From the NCBI RefSeq assembly GCF_004307995.1, contig NZ_SIRE01000013.1:62001-126000 (forward strand): DNA of 64,000 bases. The letters are read 5' to 3'. Made by a program: the position numbers and the translations under genes. The DNA is from Paenibacillus thalictri. Lineage in GTDB: Bacteria > Bacillota > Bacilli > Paenibacillales > NBRC-103111. Below the pieces are notes generated by a model. That model did no database searches and was not told where the DNA came from. It was given only the letters and a program-made list of their open reading frames with translations. Shown piece by piece: positions 35,021-44,064 of the stretch (position 1 is its first letter; every line of letters begins with the position of its first letter).

Positions 35021-35902
35021 TTGGGTTACGGATGGCTGGATCGCAATTTAAAATGGGTATTTACACTGCCTGCCGTCTTGTTTGTTGTTTTTATGATGGC
35101 ATTTCCGATTCTCTACACATTCAGAATCAGCTTTTATGAATGGAGCATGTCTGCGACAAGCGCACCCAAGTGGGTTGGGCTGGACAACTATATCCAGCTT
35201 GTGAGCGATAAACGGTTCTGGAGCGCCACTTTGACTACGATCAATTTTACATTGATCGCAGTCGCCCTGGAGACGGTGCTCGGAGTGGCGGTCGCTCTGC
35301 TCCTGTTCAGGGAATTCAAAGGAAAATCGCTGGCCAAAACGTTGATGCTGCTCCCGATGGTAGCGACTCCGGTGGCGATGGGACTGGTCTGGCAGCTGAT
35401 TTACGAGCCGACCATCGGGGCGGCCAACAGCTTTCTTAAACTGCTCGGCATACCTCCCCAAGAATGGCTTGCCTCTCCCTCCCAGGTGATACCTTCATTA
35501 GTCATTATCGACGTTTGGGAATGGACGCCGATGATCTCTTTAATTGTCATGGCGGGGCTGGCGACTTTGCCCGCGGAGCCTTATGAGGCAGCGGACGTTG
35601 ACGGCGTACGAGGCTGGCAAAAGATCGCCTACATCACGCTGCCGCTGCTTCGCCCGACCATTATGGCGGCGGCGCTGCTGCGCTTAATTGACGCTCTGAA
35701 AACGTTCGATATCATTTATGCAACAACACAGGGCGGACCGAACTTTAAGTCAGAAACGTTAAATATTTACGGATATGTGCTTGGGTTTCAGTATTTCAAG
35801 CTGGGCCTCGCTTCGGCGCTGATTGTATTATTTTTCTTGCTTGTCTTGTGTTTAACCTTGCTTATGTTGTGGATGCGCAAGCGGACGGAGGTATACCGAT
35901 GA
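35021..35902 (+). CDS. CUT1 ABC importer permease, MalF/UgpA type
   Basis: A 293-residue permease with six hydrophobic segments (first at about 13-35, VFTLPAVLFVVFMMAFPILY). The EAA loop is YEAADVDGVRGWQKIAYITLPLL at about residues 187-209. The TTG at 35021 lies 7 bases after GGAAGGGTGGA, and no good ATG is nearby. Its stop overlaps the next permease start (ATGA). It forms the channel with the permease at 35899 for the sugar bound by the lipoprotein at 33611. Confidence 0.88.
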   Translation: MGYGWLDRNLKWVFTLPAVLFVVFMMAFPILYTFRISFYEWSMSATSAPKWVGLDNYIQLVSDKRFWSATLTTINFTLIAVALETVLGVAVALLLFREFKGKSLAKTLMLLPMVATPVAMGLVWQLIYEPTIGAANSFLKLLGIPPQEWLASPSQVIPSLVIIDVWEWTPMISLIVMAGLATLPAEPYEAADVDGVRGWQKIAYITLPLLRPTIMAAALLRLIDALKTFDIIYATTQGGPNFKSETLNIYGYVLGFQYFKLGLASALIVLFFLLVLCLTLLMLWMRKRTEVYR

Positions 35903-36717
35903 GAAATAAAAAACGGATGCTGAATCTGAGCTTGTCGATGCTGACTGTATTCGTGTTATTCCTATTTACATTCCCTTTTTTATGGATGCTGCTCGCTTCC
36001 TTTAAGACACAAGCGCAAATCATGTCGACGAAAGATCTGCTTATTTTCCGGCCGACTATACTAAATTATGTCAAGGTGTTTGGACAATACGCTTTTCTGA
36101 AGTTTATCCTTCACAGCTTTGTTGTCGCAGCCGGCTCCACAGTCGGGGCGCTCATACTTGGACTGCCGGCGGCTTATGCGATCGCACGTTATCGTTTGCA
36201 GGGACTAGGTGTCATTGTGCTGGTAGCGCGGATCATACCCGGCATTACGTTTCTCATTCCGTGGTTTATTTTGTTCTCCCAGCTGCATTTGGTGGACACC
36301 TACACGGCGCTGATCTTAAGTCATATGCTGGTCGGCTTGCCCTTTATCATTTGGGTCATGATTTCATTTTTTGAAAATTTGCCTATGGAAATTGAAGAAG
36401 CTGGCTTAATTGACGGGTGCAGCAAACTGATGGTATTTGTACGGATCATTATGCCGATTTCCGGAGCCGGGGTCGTCACCTCTTCCTTGTTGTCATTTAT
36501 TTTCTCCTGGAACAACTTTATGTTTTCGCTTATTTTGGCCGGGGATAAAACAAAGACGCTGCCGCTCGCGGTTTTTAACTTCTTATCTTATTCAGAGGTG
36601 AACTGGGGGGCGCTGATGGCTGCTTCGTGCATCATTACGCTGCCTGTCTTGATCATTTCCATGATTGCTCAGCGCTACATTATAAGCGGCCTCGCCGCCG
36701 GTGCTGTCAAAGGTTAG
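35899..36717 (+). CDS. CUT1 ABC importer permease, MalG/UgpE type
   Basis: A 272-residue permease with six hydrophobic segments. It has the EAA loop EEAGLIDGCSKLMVFVRIIMP (about 165-185) and ends in YIISGLAAGAVKG. GGAGG lies 8 bases before the ATG at 35899, which overlaps the stop of the preceding permease. A longer open frame from 35848 only reflects overlap. Confidence 0.88.
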   Translation: MRNKKRMLNLSLSMLTVFVLFLFTFPFLWMLLASFKTQAQIMSTKDLLIFRPTILNYVKVFGQYAFLKFILHSFVVAAGSTVGALILGLPAAYAIARYRLQGLGVIVLVARIIPGITFLIPWFILFSQLHLVDTYTALILSHMLVGLPFIIWVMISFFENLPMEIEEAGLIDGCSKLMVFVRIIMPISGAGVVTSSLLSFIFSWNNFMFSLILAGDKTKTLPLAVFNFLSYSEVNWGALMAASCIITLPVLIISMIAQRYIISGLAAGAVKG

Positions 36718-36724
36718 CAAGTAA

Positions 36725-38467
36725 ATGAATATTTTTAACAAAATTGCCGTGCTCATTGTCTTGCTGCTCGTACCCATCTTATTGTTATACAGCTATTCTT
36801 ACCGCACCAGTCTTCGCGTGATCGAACATGAGATTGAAGATTCCAACTTAAATAAACTGGCCTTTTTGACAAGTCAGGTAGAACTTACGCTGGATCAGCT
36901 GTCCATGCTGTCCGTTATTATTAGCAGAGACCCTGCGCTGAAAGATTATCTGGATAAGAAGGCGGCAAGCAACTCATTTGATCAGCTCAGGTTGGATATG
37001 AGTATCGTCGACAAACTTACGTTACAAAGCGCCACCAGCATCTGGATCAACGAATTCAGCATCTATTTCCCCGGAATCCGCAAGACGATATCAACGGACT
37101 ATTTTATGAATTCGGAATCGTTCCTGCGCAAACAGTTCTCACAAGGCTGGACTTATGAAAACATGTCGGTTGGCGGCCCCAATCGCAGCCTTTTTGTCAG
37201 GCATACGCTGGAGCCGACGGTGTCATACAGCGAGATTGACAAAGCCGATTTTATCGTTGAGGTTGGTTTTTCATATGAAAATTTGATCAATGTGCTGAAC
37301 GAATTTAAAAAAGGGGATAAAGGCGATCCTTTCTTGTATCGTAAAGGAATCGAGCCGATCATGAACCGGTCGGGCAATCCGGAGAAAATCAAGAAATTGG
37401 CTGCGGTGTTGGACGAGCAGCCTTTGGAAACGGCGGGCAACCAGGTGATTGCTATCGACGGTGAAAGCTATCTGGTCAATTATGTGCAATCGAAAAGCCT
37501 CGGGTGGCATTTTGTAGATTACGTATCCTTAAAACAAGTTTGGATGCCCGTGACCTTTAGCAGAAACCTGTTTTATTGTTCGCTCGGATTACTGCTGTGT
37601 CTCAGCTTCCTGGCTGCTTTTCTCTTGTACCGCAACGTGCAGATTCCCATTCGCAGGCTTATTATTAATGTGCAGCGACTGAAAGACGGCAATTATTCCT
37701 ACCGTCTGAAGCTGGGCATCAATAATGAATTCGACTTTTTGTTCAAGCGGTTTAACGAAATGGCTGAACAAATCCAGCAATTAATTGAGAAGGTGTATGC
37801 CGAGAAATTGAGATCGCGGGAGGCTACCCTCAAGCAGCTGCAATCGCAAATTAATCCTCATTTTTTGTACAACTCGCTTTTTTTCATTAAAAATATGGCC
37901 CGTGCCAAAGACGAAGACGCGGTTGTCGCGATGGCCTTGAATTTAGGCCAATATTACCGCTACTCTACTCGCTTGGAACACGCAAATGCCTCTGTTCAGG
38001 AAGAGATTCAACTTGTTCACAATTATTTGAATATCCAGCGGTTGAGAATGAAACGCTTGAAATTTAACATCGATATTCCCAAAGAGATGATGGAATTGCA
38101 AATTCCCCGCTTATTGGTTCAACCCATTGTTGAGAATGCAATCGTACATGGAATTGAAGAAAAGATCGGCCCGGCATACATTCACATCTATGGAGAAATG
38201 ACTTCAATGACCTCGCGGATTATTGTAGAGGATAACGGCGCGGGCATGGACTCAGGCAAACTCCAGGAGCTGCAGCGAAAGTTAAACCAGTCTCATGACG
38301 GTGAAATCGGCTGCGGAGTATGGAATGTGCATCAACGGCTGGTTTATCAATTTGGCAGCCAGGCGGGACTGACGCTGGCGCAATCCCGGCATGGCGGGAT
38401 TCGGGCGGAGCTGAGCTGGCCGGTGGGCAGGCTTTCGATGGAACCGGGAAGCGGGGGTGATGGCTAA
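36725..38467 (+). CDS. YesM/LytS-type sensor histidine kinase, pair 3
   Basis: A 580-residue kinase. TM1 is FNKIAVLIVLLLVPILLLYS, an extracytoplasmic sensor domain follows, then TM2 (NLFYCSLGLLLCLSFLAAFLLY), HAMP, the His_kinase domain with His379 in QSQINPHFLYN, and the HATPase domain (VENAIVHGIEE, DNGAGM, GCGVWNVHQRL). It starts 7 bases after the permease stop with only a weak ribosome site (AAAGG), so translation is probably coupled. This is the only pair here located after, rather than before, the importer it presumably controls. The stop overlaps the regulator ATG by one base. Confidence 0.88.
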   Translation: MNIFNKIAVLIVLLLVPILLLYSYSYRTSLRVIEHEIEDSNLNKLAFLTSQVELTLDQLSMLSVIISRDPALKDYLDKKAASNSFDQLRLDMSIVDKLTLQSATSIWINEFSIYFPGIRKTISTDYFMNSESFLRKQFSQGWTYENMSVGGPNRSLFVRHTLEPTVSYSEIDKADFIVEVGFSYENLINVLNEFKKGDKGDPFLYRKGIEPIMNRSGNPEKIKKLAAVLDEQPLETAGNQVIAIDGESYLVNYVQSKSLGWHFVDYVSLKQVWMPVTFSRNLFYCSLGLLLCLSFLAAFLLYRNVQIPIRRLIINVQRLKDGNYSYRLKLGINNEFDFLFKRFNEMAEQIQQLIEKVYAEKLRSREATLKQLQSQINPHFLYNSLFFIKNMARAKDEDAVVAMALNLGQYYRYSTRLEHANASVQEEIQLVHNYLNIQRLRMKRLKFNIDIPKEMMELQIPRLLVQPIVENAIVHGIEEKIGPAYIHIYGEMTSMTSRIIVEDNGAGMDSGKLQELQRKLNQSHDGEIGCGVWNVHQRLVYQFGSQAGLTLAQSRHGGIRAELSWPVGRLSMEPGSGGDG

Positions 38468-40086
38468 TGCAATTATTGCTGGTCGATGATGAAACAAGTG
38501 TAGTGGATACGCTTGCCGATACCATCCCTTGGCATCAGTTGGGTGTGACGGTCGTCCATAAGGCTTATTCCGGTTTTGAAGCCATCGAAATTTTAGAGAA
38601 TGCCGCCGTCAACATCGTGATCACCGACATTCGGATGCCCGGCATGAGCGGTCTGGAGCTCATTCAGACGATACGGAGCAAATGGAAAAAGACAAAGTGC
38701 ATGTTGTTGTCCGGTTATGCGGAATTTTCTTATGCGCAGAAAGCGATTGAATTAAATACGCTGGAATATTTGATCAAGCCGATCAGCGATGAGGAATTGA
38801 TAGAGAAGCTGCGGAAGGTTATAACGGAAGTTAGAAGGGAATGGGAAGAAGTTGCTTCGTATCAGAAAGCGATGCAGGCATTTCGCGAAAACTTGCCGCT
38901 CTTGAGAGAAAAGATGCTTCTAAACGTACTTAGCGGCAAAAGCCGGGATTGGGGACGGAATTTCGAACACGCCGGTCTGCTGAATATAAACTTCAAGCCG
39001 GAGCTGCGATTTGCCGTTCTGCTTATTCGCTTGGAGCAGCGTTTCAACCGGTTTGACGACTTTGACTGTTCGCTTATGGAATATTCCGTGCGGAATATTG
39101 CTGAAGAATTGTTGTCGGAACATTTTTCTTTATGGTTTTGCAAAGATCATTATGATTATTTAGTGTTTTTGGTTGGATATAACGAACAAGCAATCGACGG
39201 CAGCGCCTTCGCGGCGGAACAAAAACGATTGGAGAAGCTGAGCGTACAACTGCAGGAAAATGTACAGTTTTATTTAAAAGGCGACATATCGGTCGTGATT
39301 AGCCGAACAGGCTGCTTTCCCGAGGATGCTTACCTATTGTATCAGGATGCGCTTTTGGCCATACGAAACCGGATAGGGAACGACAGCGGCATGTTTCTGT
39401 CATTAACCGGAGAACCCGATTCCATTGTGGCGCTAAAAAAACTTTATGAACCGCCTCTTCTAATCCATTTGCTGGAGGCCGGCCGGTGGGAGGCTTCATT
39501 CGAGAAACTTGCAGCGATATTTGAGGAGCTGGATCATTCTTGGCAGGAGTCGCAAGAGCATCTTCAAGAAGTTTTTTTTGCATTATCCGCTACATTTGTT
39601 TATATAGCTCACCGGAACGGCAAGAGACTGATGGATTTGATCGGACTTCATTATGGCAAGCTGGAGGAAAAACGACCGTTTCGCACACATGCCCAGCTGC
39701 GGGAATGGGCTCTGAATGTGATAGATGAAATCAAGAAACAAGCGGATGACGAGAAACGGGATATGCACGACCTGGTGGTGGACGAGGTGAAGGCATTTAT
39801 TTTACAGCATTTGTCTGAAGATGTTTCCTTGCAAACGATAGCAGACCATGTCCATCTTCACCCTGTATATGTATCCAAAATATTCAAGCTTATCACCGGC
39901 GAAAATGTAAGCGAATATTTATATCAGCTGCGGATGGAGAAAGCGGCCCATTTGTTAAAGCATACAAACGATAAAATTTATGAAATTACCTTTCAGTTGG
40001 GGTATAATAACCCTCCGTATTTCATTAAAGTGTTTAAAAAGCATTACGGGCTAACGCCGCAGGAGTACCGGGACGGCTCCGGTTAG
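38467..40086 (+). CDS. YesN-type response regulator with AraC DNA-binding domain, pair 3
   Basis: A 539-residue regulator. The receiver has Asp54 in ITDIRMPGMSG and the Lys in LIKPISDEE. A YesN middle domain follows, then an AraC-type double helix-turn-helix (VSLQTIADHVHLHPVYVSKIFK, and KIYEITFQLGYNNPPYFIKVFKKHY). The ATG overlaps the kinase stop (TAATG). It is the last gene of the operon that begins at 29083. Confidence 0.88.
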   Translation: MQLLLVDDETSVVDTLADTIPWHQLGVTVVHKAYSGFEAIEILENAAVNIVITDIRMPGMSGLELIQTIRSKWKKTKCMLLSGYAEFSYAQKAIELNTLEYLIKPISDEELIEKLRKVITEVRREWEEVASYQKAMQAFRENLPLLREKMLLNVLSGKSRDWGRNFEHAGLLNINFKPELRFAVLLIRLEQRFNRFDDFDCSLMEYSVRNIAEELLSEHFSLWFCKDHYDYLVFLVGYNEQAIDGSAFAAEQKRLEKLSVQLQENVQFYLKGDISVVISRTGCFPEDAYLLYQDALLAIRNRIGNDSGMFLSLTGEPDSIVALKKLYEPPLLIHLLEAGRWEASFEKLAAIFEELDHSWQESQEHLQEVFFALSATFVYIAHRNGKRLMDLIGLHYGKLEEKRPFRTHAQLREWALNVIDEIKKQADDEKRDMHDLVVDEVKAFILQHLSEDVSLQTIADHVHLHPVYVSKIFKLITGENVSEYLYQLRMEKAAHLLKHTNDKIYEITFQLGYNNPPYFIKVFKKHYGLTPQEYRDGSG

Positions 40087-40119
40087 TTGGGGAGAAATCG
40101 GGAGTCCTTTGTTGTATGG

Positions 40120-40153
40120 ATTGTATACAAAATAAATTTATATTGTATATAAT
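40120..40153. promoter_or_regulatory. Two tandem GntR-type palindromes before the CUT2/lactonase operon
   Basis: ATTGTATACAAA (40120-40131) and ATTGTATATAAT (40142-40153) each match 11 of 12 positions of the perfect palindrome at 28980. Their centres are 22 bp apart, two helical turns, allowing two dimers to bind on the same face. They lie 60-95 bases before the Dabb gene. Confidence 0.68.
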
Positions 40154-40214
40154 AAGGCGCTATGTTAATCTGAATAAAGCTTGTTTGCACGACTAACCAA
40201 GGGGGATATGGATC

Positions 40215-40514
40215 ATGTTTGAGCATCTCTGTTTTTTTAAATGCAAGCCGGAAACGGGCCATGAGCAGATAGAACACATAAAGAGCCAGTTTCTCAGGCT
40301 TAAAGGGATTATTCCAGGCTTGATTGAAGTTTCGTTTGGGATTAATATTACGAAGGAGACGCAGTTTGCCAACGGCTATCATATGGGACTGAGGATGTTA
40401 TTCGAATCGCAACAGGCCGTCGAAGCCTATCTGATTCATCCCGAGCATGTTAAAGTTTCAGATTATGTGTTCTCCTGCATTCAGGAAGTGTCGGTTTGCG
40501 ATTTCACTGTATAA
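40215..40514 (+). CDS. Dabb-family (dimeric alpha/beta-barrel) small protein
   Basis: A 99-residue protein of the Dabb (stress-responsive A/B barrel) type: FEHLCFFKCKPETG at the first strand, the helix ending in LKGIIPGLIEVSFGINI, LRMLFESQQAVEAYLIHPEH with the conserved His-Pro, and VCDFTV as the last strand. Such folds form dimers, and sugar mutarotases and small-molecule-modifying proteins share them. It lies directly behind two GntR-type palindromes, first in the operon with pair 4, the CUT2 importer and the lactonase-like gene. A mutarotase-like role for a furanose sugar is possible but unproven. AAGGGGGA lies 8 bases before the ATG. Confidence 0.75.
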   Translation: MFEHLCFFKCKPETGHEQIEHIKSQFLRLKGIIPGLIEVSFGINITKETQFANGYHMGLRMLFESQQAVEAYLIHPEHVKVSDYVFSCIQEVSVCDFTV

Positions 40515-40541
40515 TGATATATTTACCTATATTCGTTTCTT

Positions 40542-40564
40542 AAAGCCACCTTCTTGGTGGCTTT
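40542..40564 (+). terminator. Stem-loop after the Dabb gene
   Basis: AAAGCCACC (40542-40550) pairs perfectly with GGTGGCTTT (40556-40564). Few T residues follow beyond the stem itself. It probably attenuates transcription into the kinase gene. Confidence 0.65.
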
Positions 40565-40594
40565 ATCCTTGTAAAGGCTTGAGGGGAAGATGCC

Positions 40595-42343
40595 ATGAAT
40601 CCTTTTAAAAAATACCGAATCGACTATTTGCTGTTCGGCTCGTTTGCGGGAACGATAGCCATTTTGCTCATTTTAGTGACTTGGATCAGCTACAGTTCCT
40701 CCACCAAAGAATTAATTAACACAACGTCTTTTTATCAGCAGCAGCTGTTGAATGAATTCAGCAAAAAAATTTCGGCCCAGCTGTTGATCATTGAACAGAA
40801 GGCGCTGATCGCCTCACGGGACGACAAAGTATTGGACTACATTTCCGACCAGTCCGGTTCTGCGGAGCAATTGTCCCAGAAATATGTCAATGTGCAGTAC
40901 AATATGGCTCAAATCAAATATAGTACGCCCATTATCCAATCGGTGCACTTGTATGTGGACAATCCCGTCGAGCAGGACCCTAAGGCAACTGTATATTTTA
41001 TTCCCAAAGAAGATCTGTTTAAGGAATCCTGGTATACGCAAATCGAAAACGCGAATACGGATTCCATGTGGATTGGCGAGCATCAAATACGCGGCATGGG
41101 GGGAGAAATCCCGGTTATCAGCTATATGTTGAAGATAACCGATCAGCCTAAGAACACGGAAGCATTCCTGCTGATTAATGTGCGGACTGCCCTGATCAAA
41201 GATTATATGGGCGCTAACCGCTTCCTTGTTAACGCCGACGGTTATCCGCTTACTGTAACCGGGGATACGGCGTTGTTATCCAAGGCGGTACCTTATATTC
41301 AACAAATGAAAGGGGAGGCCGGTTTTTTTCAGAAGCTGGAGCAGGACGGGCTGATTGTCTGGTCCAAATTTTTTTATACCGATATTTATTTGATCGAAGT
41401 GACCCCTTGGCAGCTCATTACTAAAGGAAGCGTAGATATGGCTTTAACTTTGTTGATTGTCGGCGCGGCCGCCCTGATTTTTGCTCTTTTCGTGACGCTT
41501 GCGTTGTCCAGAAATTTTACAAAACCGATTTATTTGCTGCTGAAAATAATGAATTCGTTTTCCCTGAATTTTAATACCAAGGCGTTGCCTTATGATTACG
41601 AGAATGAGTTTGGCTTGTTGTTTCGAGGTTACCGTCTGCAGGTGGAACGTATCGAATCTTTATATAAATCGTTGGAAATTCAGTACGAACAGCGCCGGGA
41701 AGCCGAAATTCAGACGCTTCAAGCGCTCATAAACCCCCACTTTTTATACAACACATTGGATCAGGTCAACTGGATTGCTATTGAAGAAGGTCAGCTTAAA
41801 ATGAGCAAAATTTTGTCTTTAATGGGCAAAATGTTTCGGATCGTCTTGTCCAAGGGGGAAGGGATGATCACCATCCGGGATGAGCTGACGCATATTCAAT
41901 GTTATCTGGATATCCAGCGGATTCGTTGGGAAAACCGCCTGACGTATGAGATCGCTATCGATCCGGAGCTGTATCCGTTGTACATTCCTAAGCTGACATT
42001 ACAGCCATTTGTGGAAAATGCCGTCATTCATGGATTTCATGAACGGCCGTCCGGCCATTTGACCATTTCCTTGCTGCGCGAGCAGGACGATGTGCTGATA
42101 CACATTAAAGATGACGGCATCGGCCTTCACGCAGGGTGGAATGAAGCAGACCGCAACAGCATGGGGGGATATGGGATCCGGAACGTGAAGGAGCGGCTGG
42201 ATGCGTATTTCGGACAACCCTATGGCATTCAAATGAATAACAGATCTGCCGGAGGTACGCACGTGCTTGTGCAGTTGCCTGCCCTTTACGAGAAAACGTT
42301 AATAAAGCGAGGGGAACACTTTGTGGAAGATAGCCATTATTGA
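40595..42343 (+). CDS. YesM-type sensor histidine kinase, pair 4
   Basis: A 582-residue kinase of a different branch from the other three. TM1 is YLLFGSFAGTIAILLILVTWIS, a sensor domain runs to about residue 275, TM2 is MALTLLIVGAAALIFALFVTLAL, then a HAMP-like linker. The His_kinase domain has His382 in QALINPHFLYNTLDQVNW, and the HATPase domain has VENAVIHGFHE, DDGIGLH and GGYGIRNVKERL. GAGGGGAAG lies before the ATG. The regulator gene overlaps its end by 23 bases. It presumably senses the sugar imported by the CUT2 system at 44065-48738. Confidence 0.88.
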   Translation: MNPFKKYRIDYLLFGSFAGTIAILLILVTWISYSSSTKELINTTSFYQQQLLNEFSKKISAQLLIIEQKALIASRDDKVLDYISDQSGSAEQLSQKYVNVQYNMAQIKYSTPIIQSVHLYVDNPVEQDPKATVYFIPKEDLFKESWYTQIENANTDSMWIGEHQIRGMGGEIPVISYMLKITDQPKNTEAFLLINVRTALIKDYMGANRFLVNADGYPLTVTGDTALLSKAVPYIQQMKGEAGFFQKLEQDGLIVWSKFFYTDIYLIEVTPWQLITKGSVDMALTLLIVGAAALIFALFVTLALSRNFTKPIYLLLKIMNSFSLNFNTKALPYDYENEFGLLFRGYRLQVERIESLYKSLEIQYEQRREAEIQTLQALINPHFLYNTLDQVNWIAIEEGQLKMSKILSLMGKMFRIVLSKGEGMITIRDELTHIQCYLDIQRIRWENRLTYEIAIDPELYPLYIPKLTLQPFVENAVIHGFHERPSGHLTISLLREQDDVLIHIKDDGIGLHAGWNEADRNSMGGYGIRNVKERLDAYFGQPYGIQMNNRSAGGTHVLVQLPALYEKTLIKRGEHFVEDSHY

Positions 42344-43937
42344 TGACGATTTTAATGCGTTAAAAGGAATGAGGAACGTAATTCCGTGGGATGAACTGGA
42401 TGCCCAATGTGTGGGAGAAAGGATGGACGGCCGTAAAGGGCTGGAGCTGATTCGCTCAACCAAGCCGGATATCGTGCTGACCGATATTTACATGCCGGTC
42501 ATGAACGGACTGGATATGATCGAGCAGCTTCGGCAGGATCATTATCCGGGGCAAATCATTATATTAAGCGGTTATTCCGATTTTGATTATGCGAGAAGAG
42601 CGCTGAGATTAAATGTGAATGATTATTTAAGCAAGCCGGTCACGATAGACGATATTCGCCTTGTGTTGGAAAAGGCGATTCAACAACTGGAGGAAGAGGA
42701 ACTGCAGAAGCTGGAGCATGGAGAGCTGCAGAGCAAGCTGATGCAATATGAACCTTTTGCAGCCAAGGAATGGGTGAAATCGCTTGTGCTCGGATCGCTG
42801 CAGAAAGAGGAGATTGGCGAGCAGTCGATCCCTGAATCGAAGCGTTTCTGGCGTGACAAAAGCCACTTGGTGTTAGGCATCGAATTGATGCCGACCGAAC
42901 GGCTTCTGAAGGCGACCAATACCGACCGCAATCTGTTTCGCTTTGCGATCACCAACATCATCGAGGAGCTCTTGCAGCAAGATTGGCCTTTGTCCGATTG
43001 CGTACAAATGCACAGCACATATTTGATCGTGGTGCTCCACACCGATCCCGGCAGCGATGTCCATACCGTGATGGAGAAAACGCGAAAATTAAGCGGGCAT
43101 ATTCAACAATGTATCGGACATTTCTTACGGCTGGATGTTTGTATTGGAATAGGGAGCTTGAAGACGGCTATTGAGCATATTTTCGAATCTACGGAAGAAG
43201 CGTATCAGGAAGTATGCTTGCAGCGGTCGGGTAACGACGCGGGCCGAGGGAACAGTTTTGATCCCGAATGGGGCAAACTGACCGTCCGATCGGCGAATTT
43301 TTTCTGGCGGTTGGCTGATGCTTTGCGCATGCAGCAAGAGGAGAAGGCATTTGCATGCATACGAGAACATATGGCCCAATTAAAACAGCTGGCAGAGCCG
43401 TTGAGCCCTGCGCAGCTGCGGATATTAGCCAGGGAAGTGTGGGCGATCATTACCTATGCGCTTTATGATTCGGAGGTAACGGTGGAACCATTTGAACAAA
43501 GGCCGGATCACATGGATGCATTTAACACCATTACTGAAACCGGGCAATTGGAACAATGGCTGTTGCAAGAGCTTACGGTCATTTTTGCTCAAACTCATCG
43601 CCGGCTCAAGGATAACTTCAAGCATAAACAGGCTGTGGAGTTTATGATTCATTACATTCATGAAAACTACGCCGATGATATTACGCTGGACGAGCTGTCG
43701 GCCAAAGTGTTTATTTCAAGATATTACTTGAACCAGCTGTTTAAAAAAGCGACCGGACTAACTTTTACCAATTACTTAATTAAAGTGAGGATGGAAAAGG
43801 CCAAAAAGCTGTTGGCTGAGGGCAACCATCTGATCTATGAAGTTGCCGAAATGGTCGGCTATAAAAATGTTCCGTATTTCAGCTCATTATTTAAAAAATT
43901 GAACGGGCTTAACCCCAGCGATATATTAAAATGTTAG
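42321..43937 (+). CDS. YesN-type response regulator with AraC DNA-binding domain, pair 4
   Basis: A 538-residue regulator. The receiver has WKIAIIDDDFNALKG, Asp55 in LTDIYMPVMNG and the Lys in LSKPVTIDD. A YesN middle region follows, then an AraC-type domain (ITLDELSAKVFISRYYLNQLFKK, and HLIYEVAEMVGYKNVPYFSSLFKK). The start is TTG at 42321, 6 bases after GCGAGGGG, inside the end of the kinase gene. It is the probable activator of the CUT2 operon promoter near 44004. Confidence 0.87.
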   Translation: MWKIAIIDDDFNALKGMRNVIPWDELDAQCVGERMDGRKGLELIRSTKPDIVLTDIYMPVMNGLDMIEQLRQDHYPGQIIILSGYSDFDYARRALRLNVNDYLSKPVTIDDIRLVLEKAIQQLEEEELQKLEHGELQSKLMQYEPFAAKEWVKSLVLGSLQKEEIGEQSIPESKRFWRDKSHLVLGIELMPTERLLKATNTDRNLFRFAITNIIEELLQQDWPLSDCVQMHSTYLIVVLHTDPGSDVHTVMEKTRKLSGHIQQCIGHFLRLDVCIGIGSLKTAIEHIFESTEEAYQEVCLQRSGNDAGRGNSFDPEWGKLTVRSANFFWRLADALRMQQEEKAFACIREHMAQLKQLAEPLSPAQLRILAREVWAIITYALYDSEVTVEPFEQRPDHMDAFNTITETGQLEQWLLQELTVIFAQTHRRLKDNFKHKQAVEFMIHYIHENYADDITLDELSAKVFISRYYLNQLFKKATGLTFTNYLIKVRMEKAKKLLAEGNHLIYEVAEMVGYKNVPYFSSLFKKLNGLNPSDILKC

Positions 43938-44003
43938 TTTGTTTTGCTCGATTTTGAAAGAAGACAACACATTACCCTCATTCAGCGTTCGACGGTTCGT
44001 TGT

Positions 44004-44030
44004 TATAATCAATTCAGTGATCGAGATCAC
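44004..44030 (+). promoter_or_regulatory. Candidate -10 box with inverted repeat before the CUT2 importer
   Basis: TATAAT at 44004-44009 has no good -35, suggesting activator dependence. GTGATC and GATCAC (44017-44030, 2-base spacer) form an inverted repeat close to the expected transcript start. It resembles a CRP half-site pair in shape, but no claim about the protein is made. Confidence 0.4.
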
Positions 44031-44064
44031 GAGATCAAACGAATAATTCAGAAGAGGTGGGAAC

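Noticed and set aside
44017..44030. A cAMP-CRP binding site
   Set aside because: The shape fits GTGA-N6-TCAC, but this kind of organism is not expected to use E. coli-type CRP; kept only as an unnamed inverted repeat.
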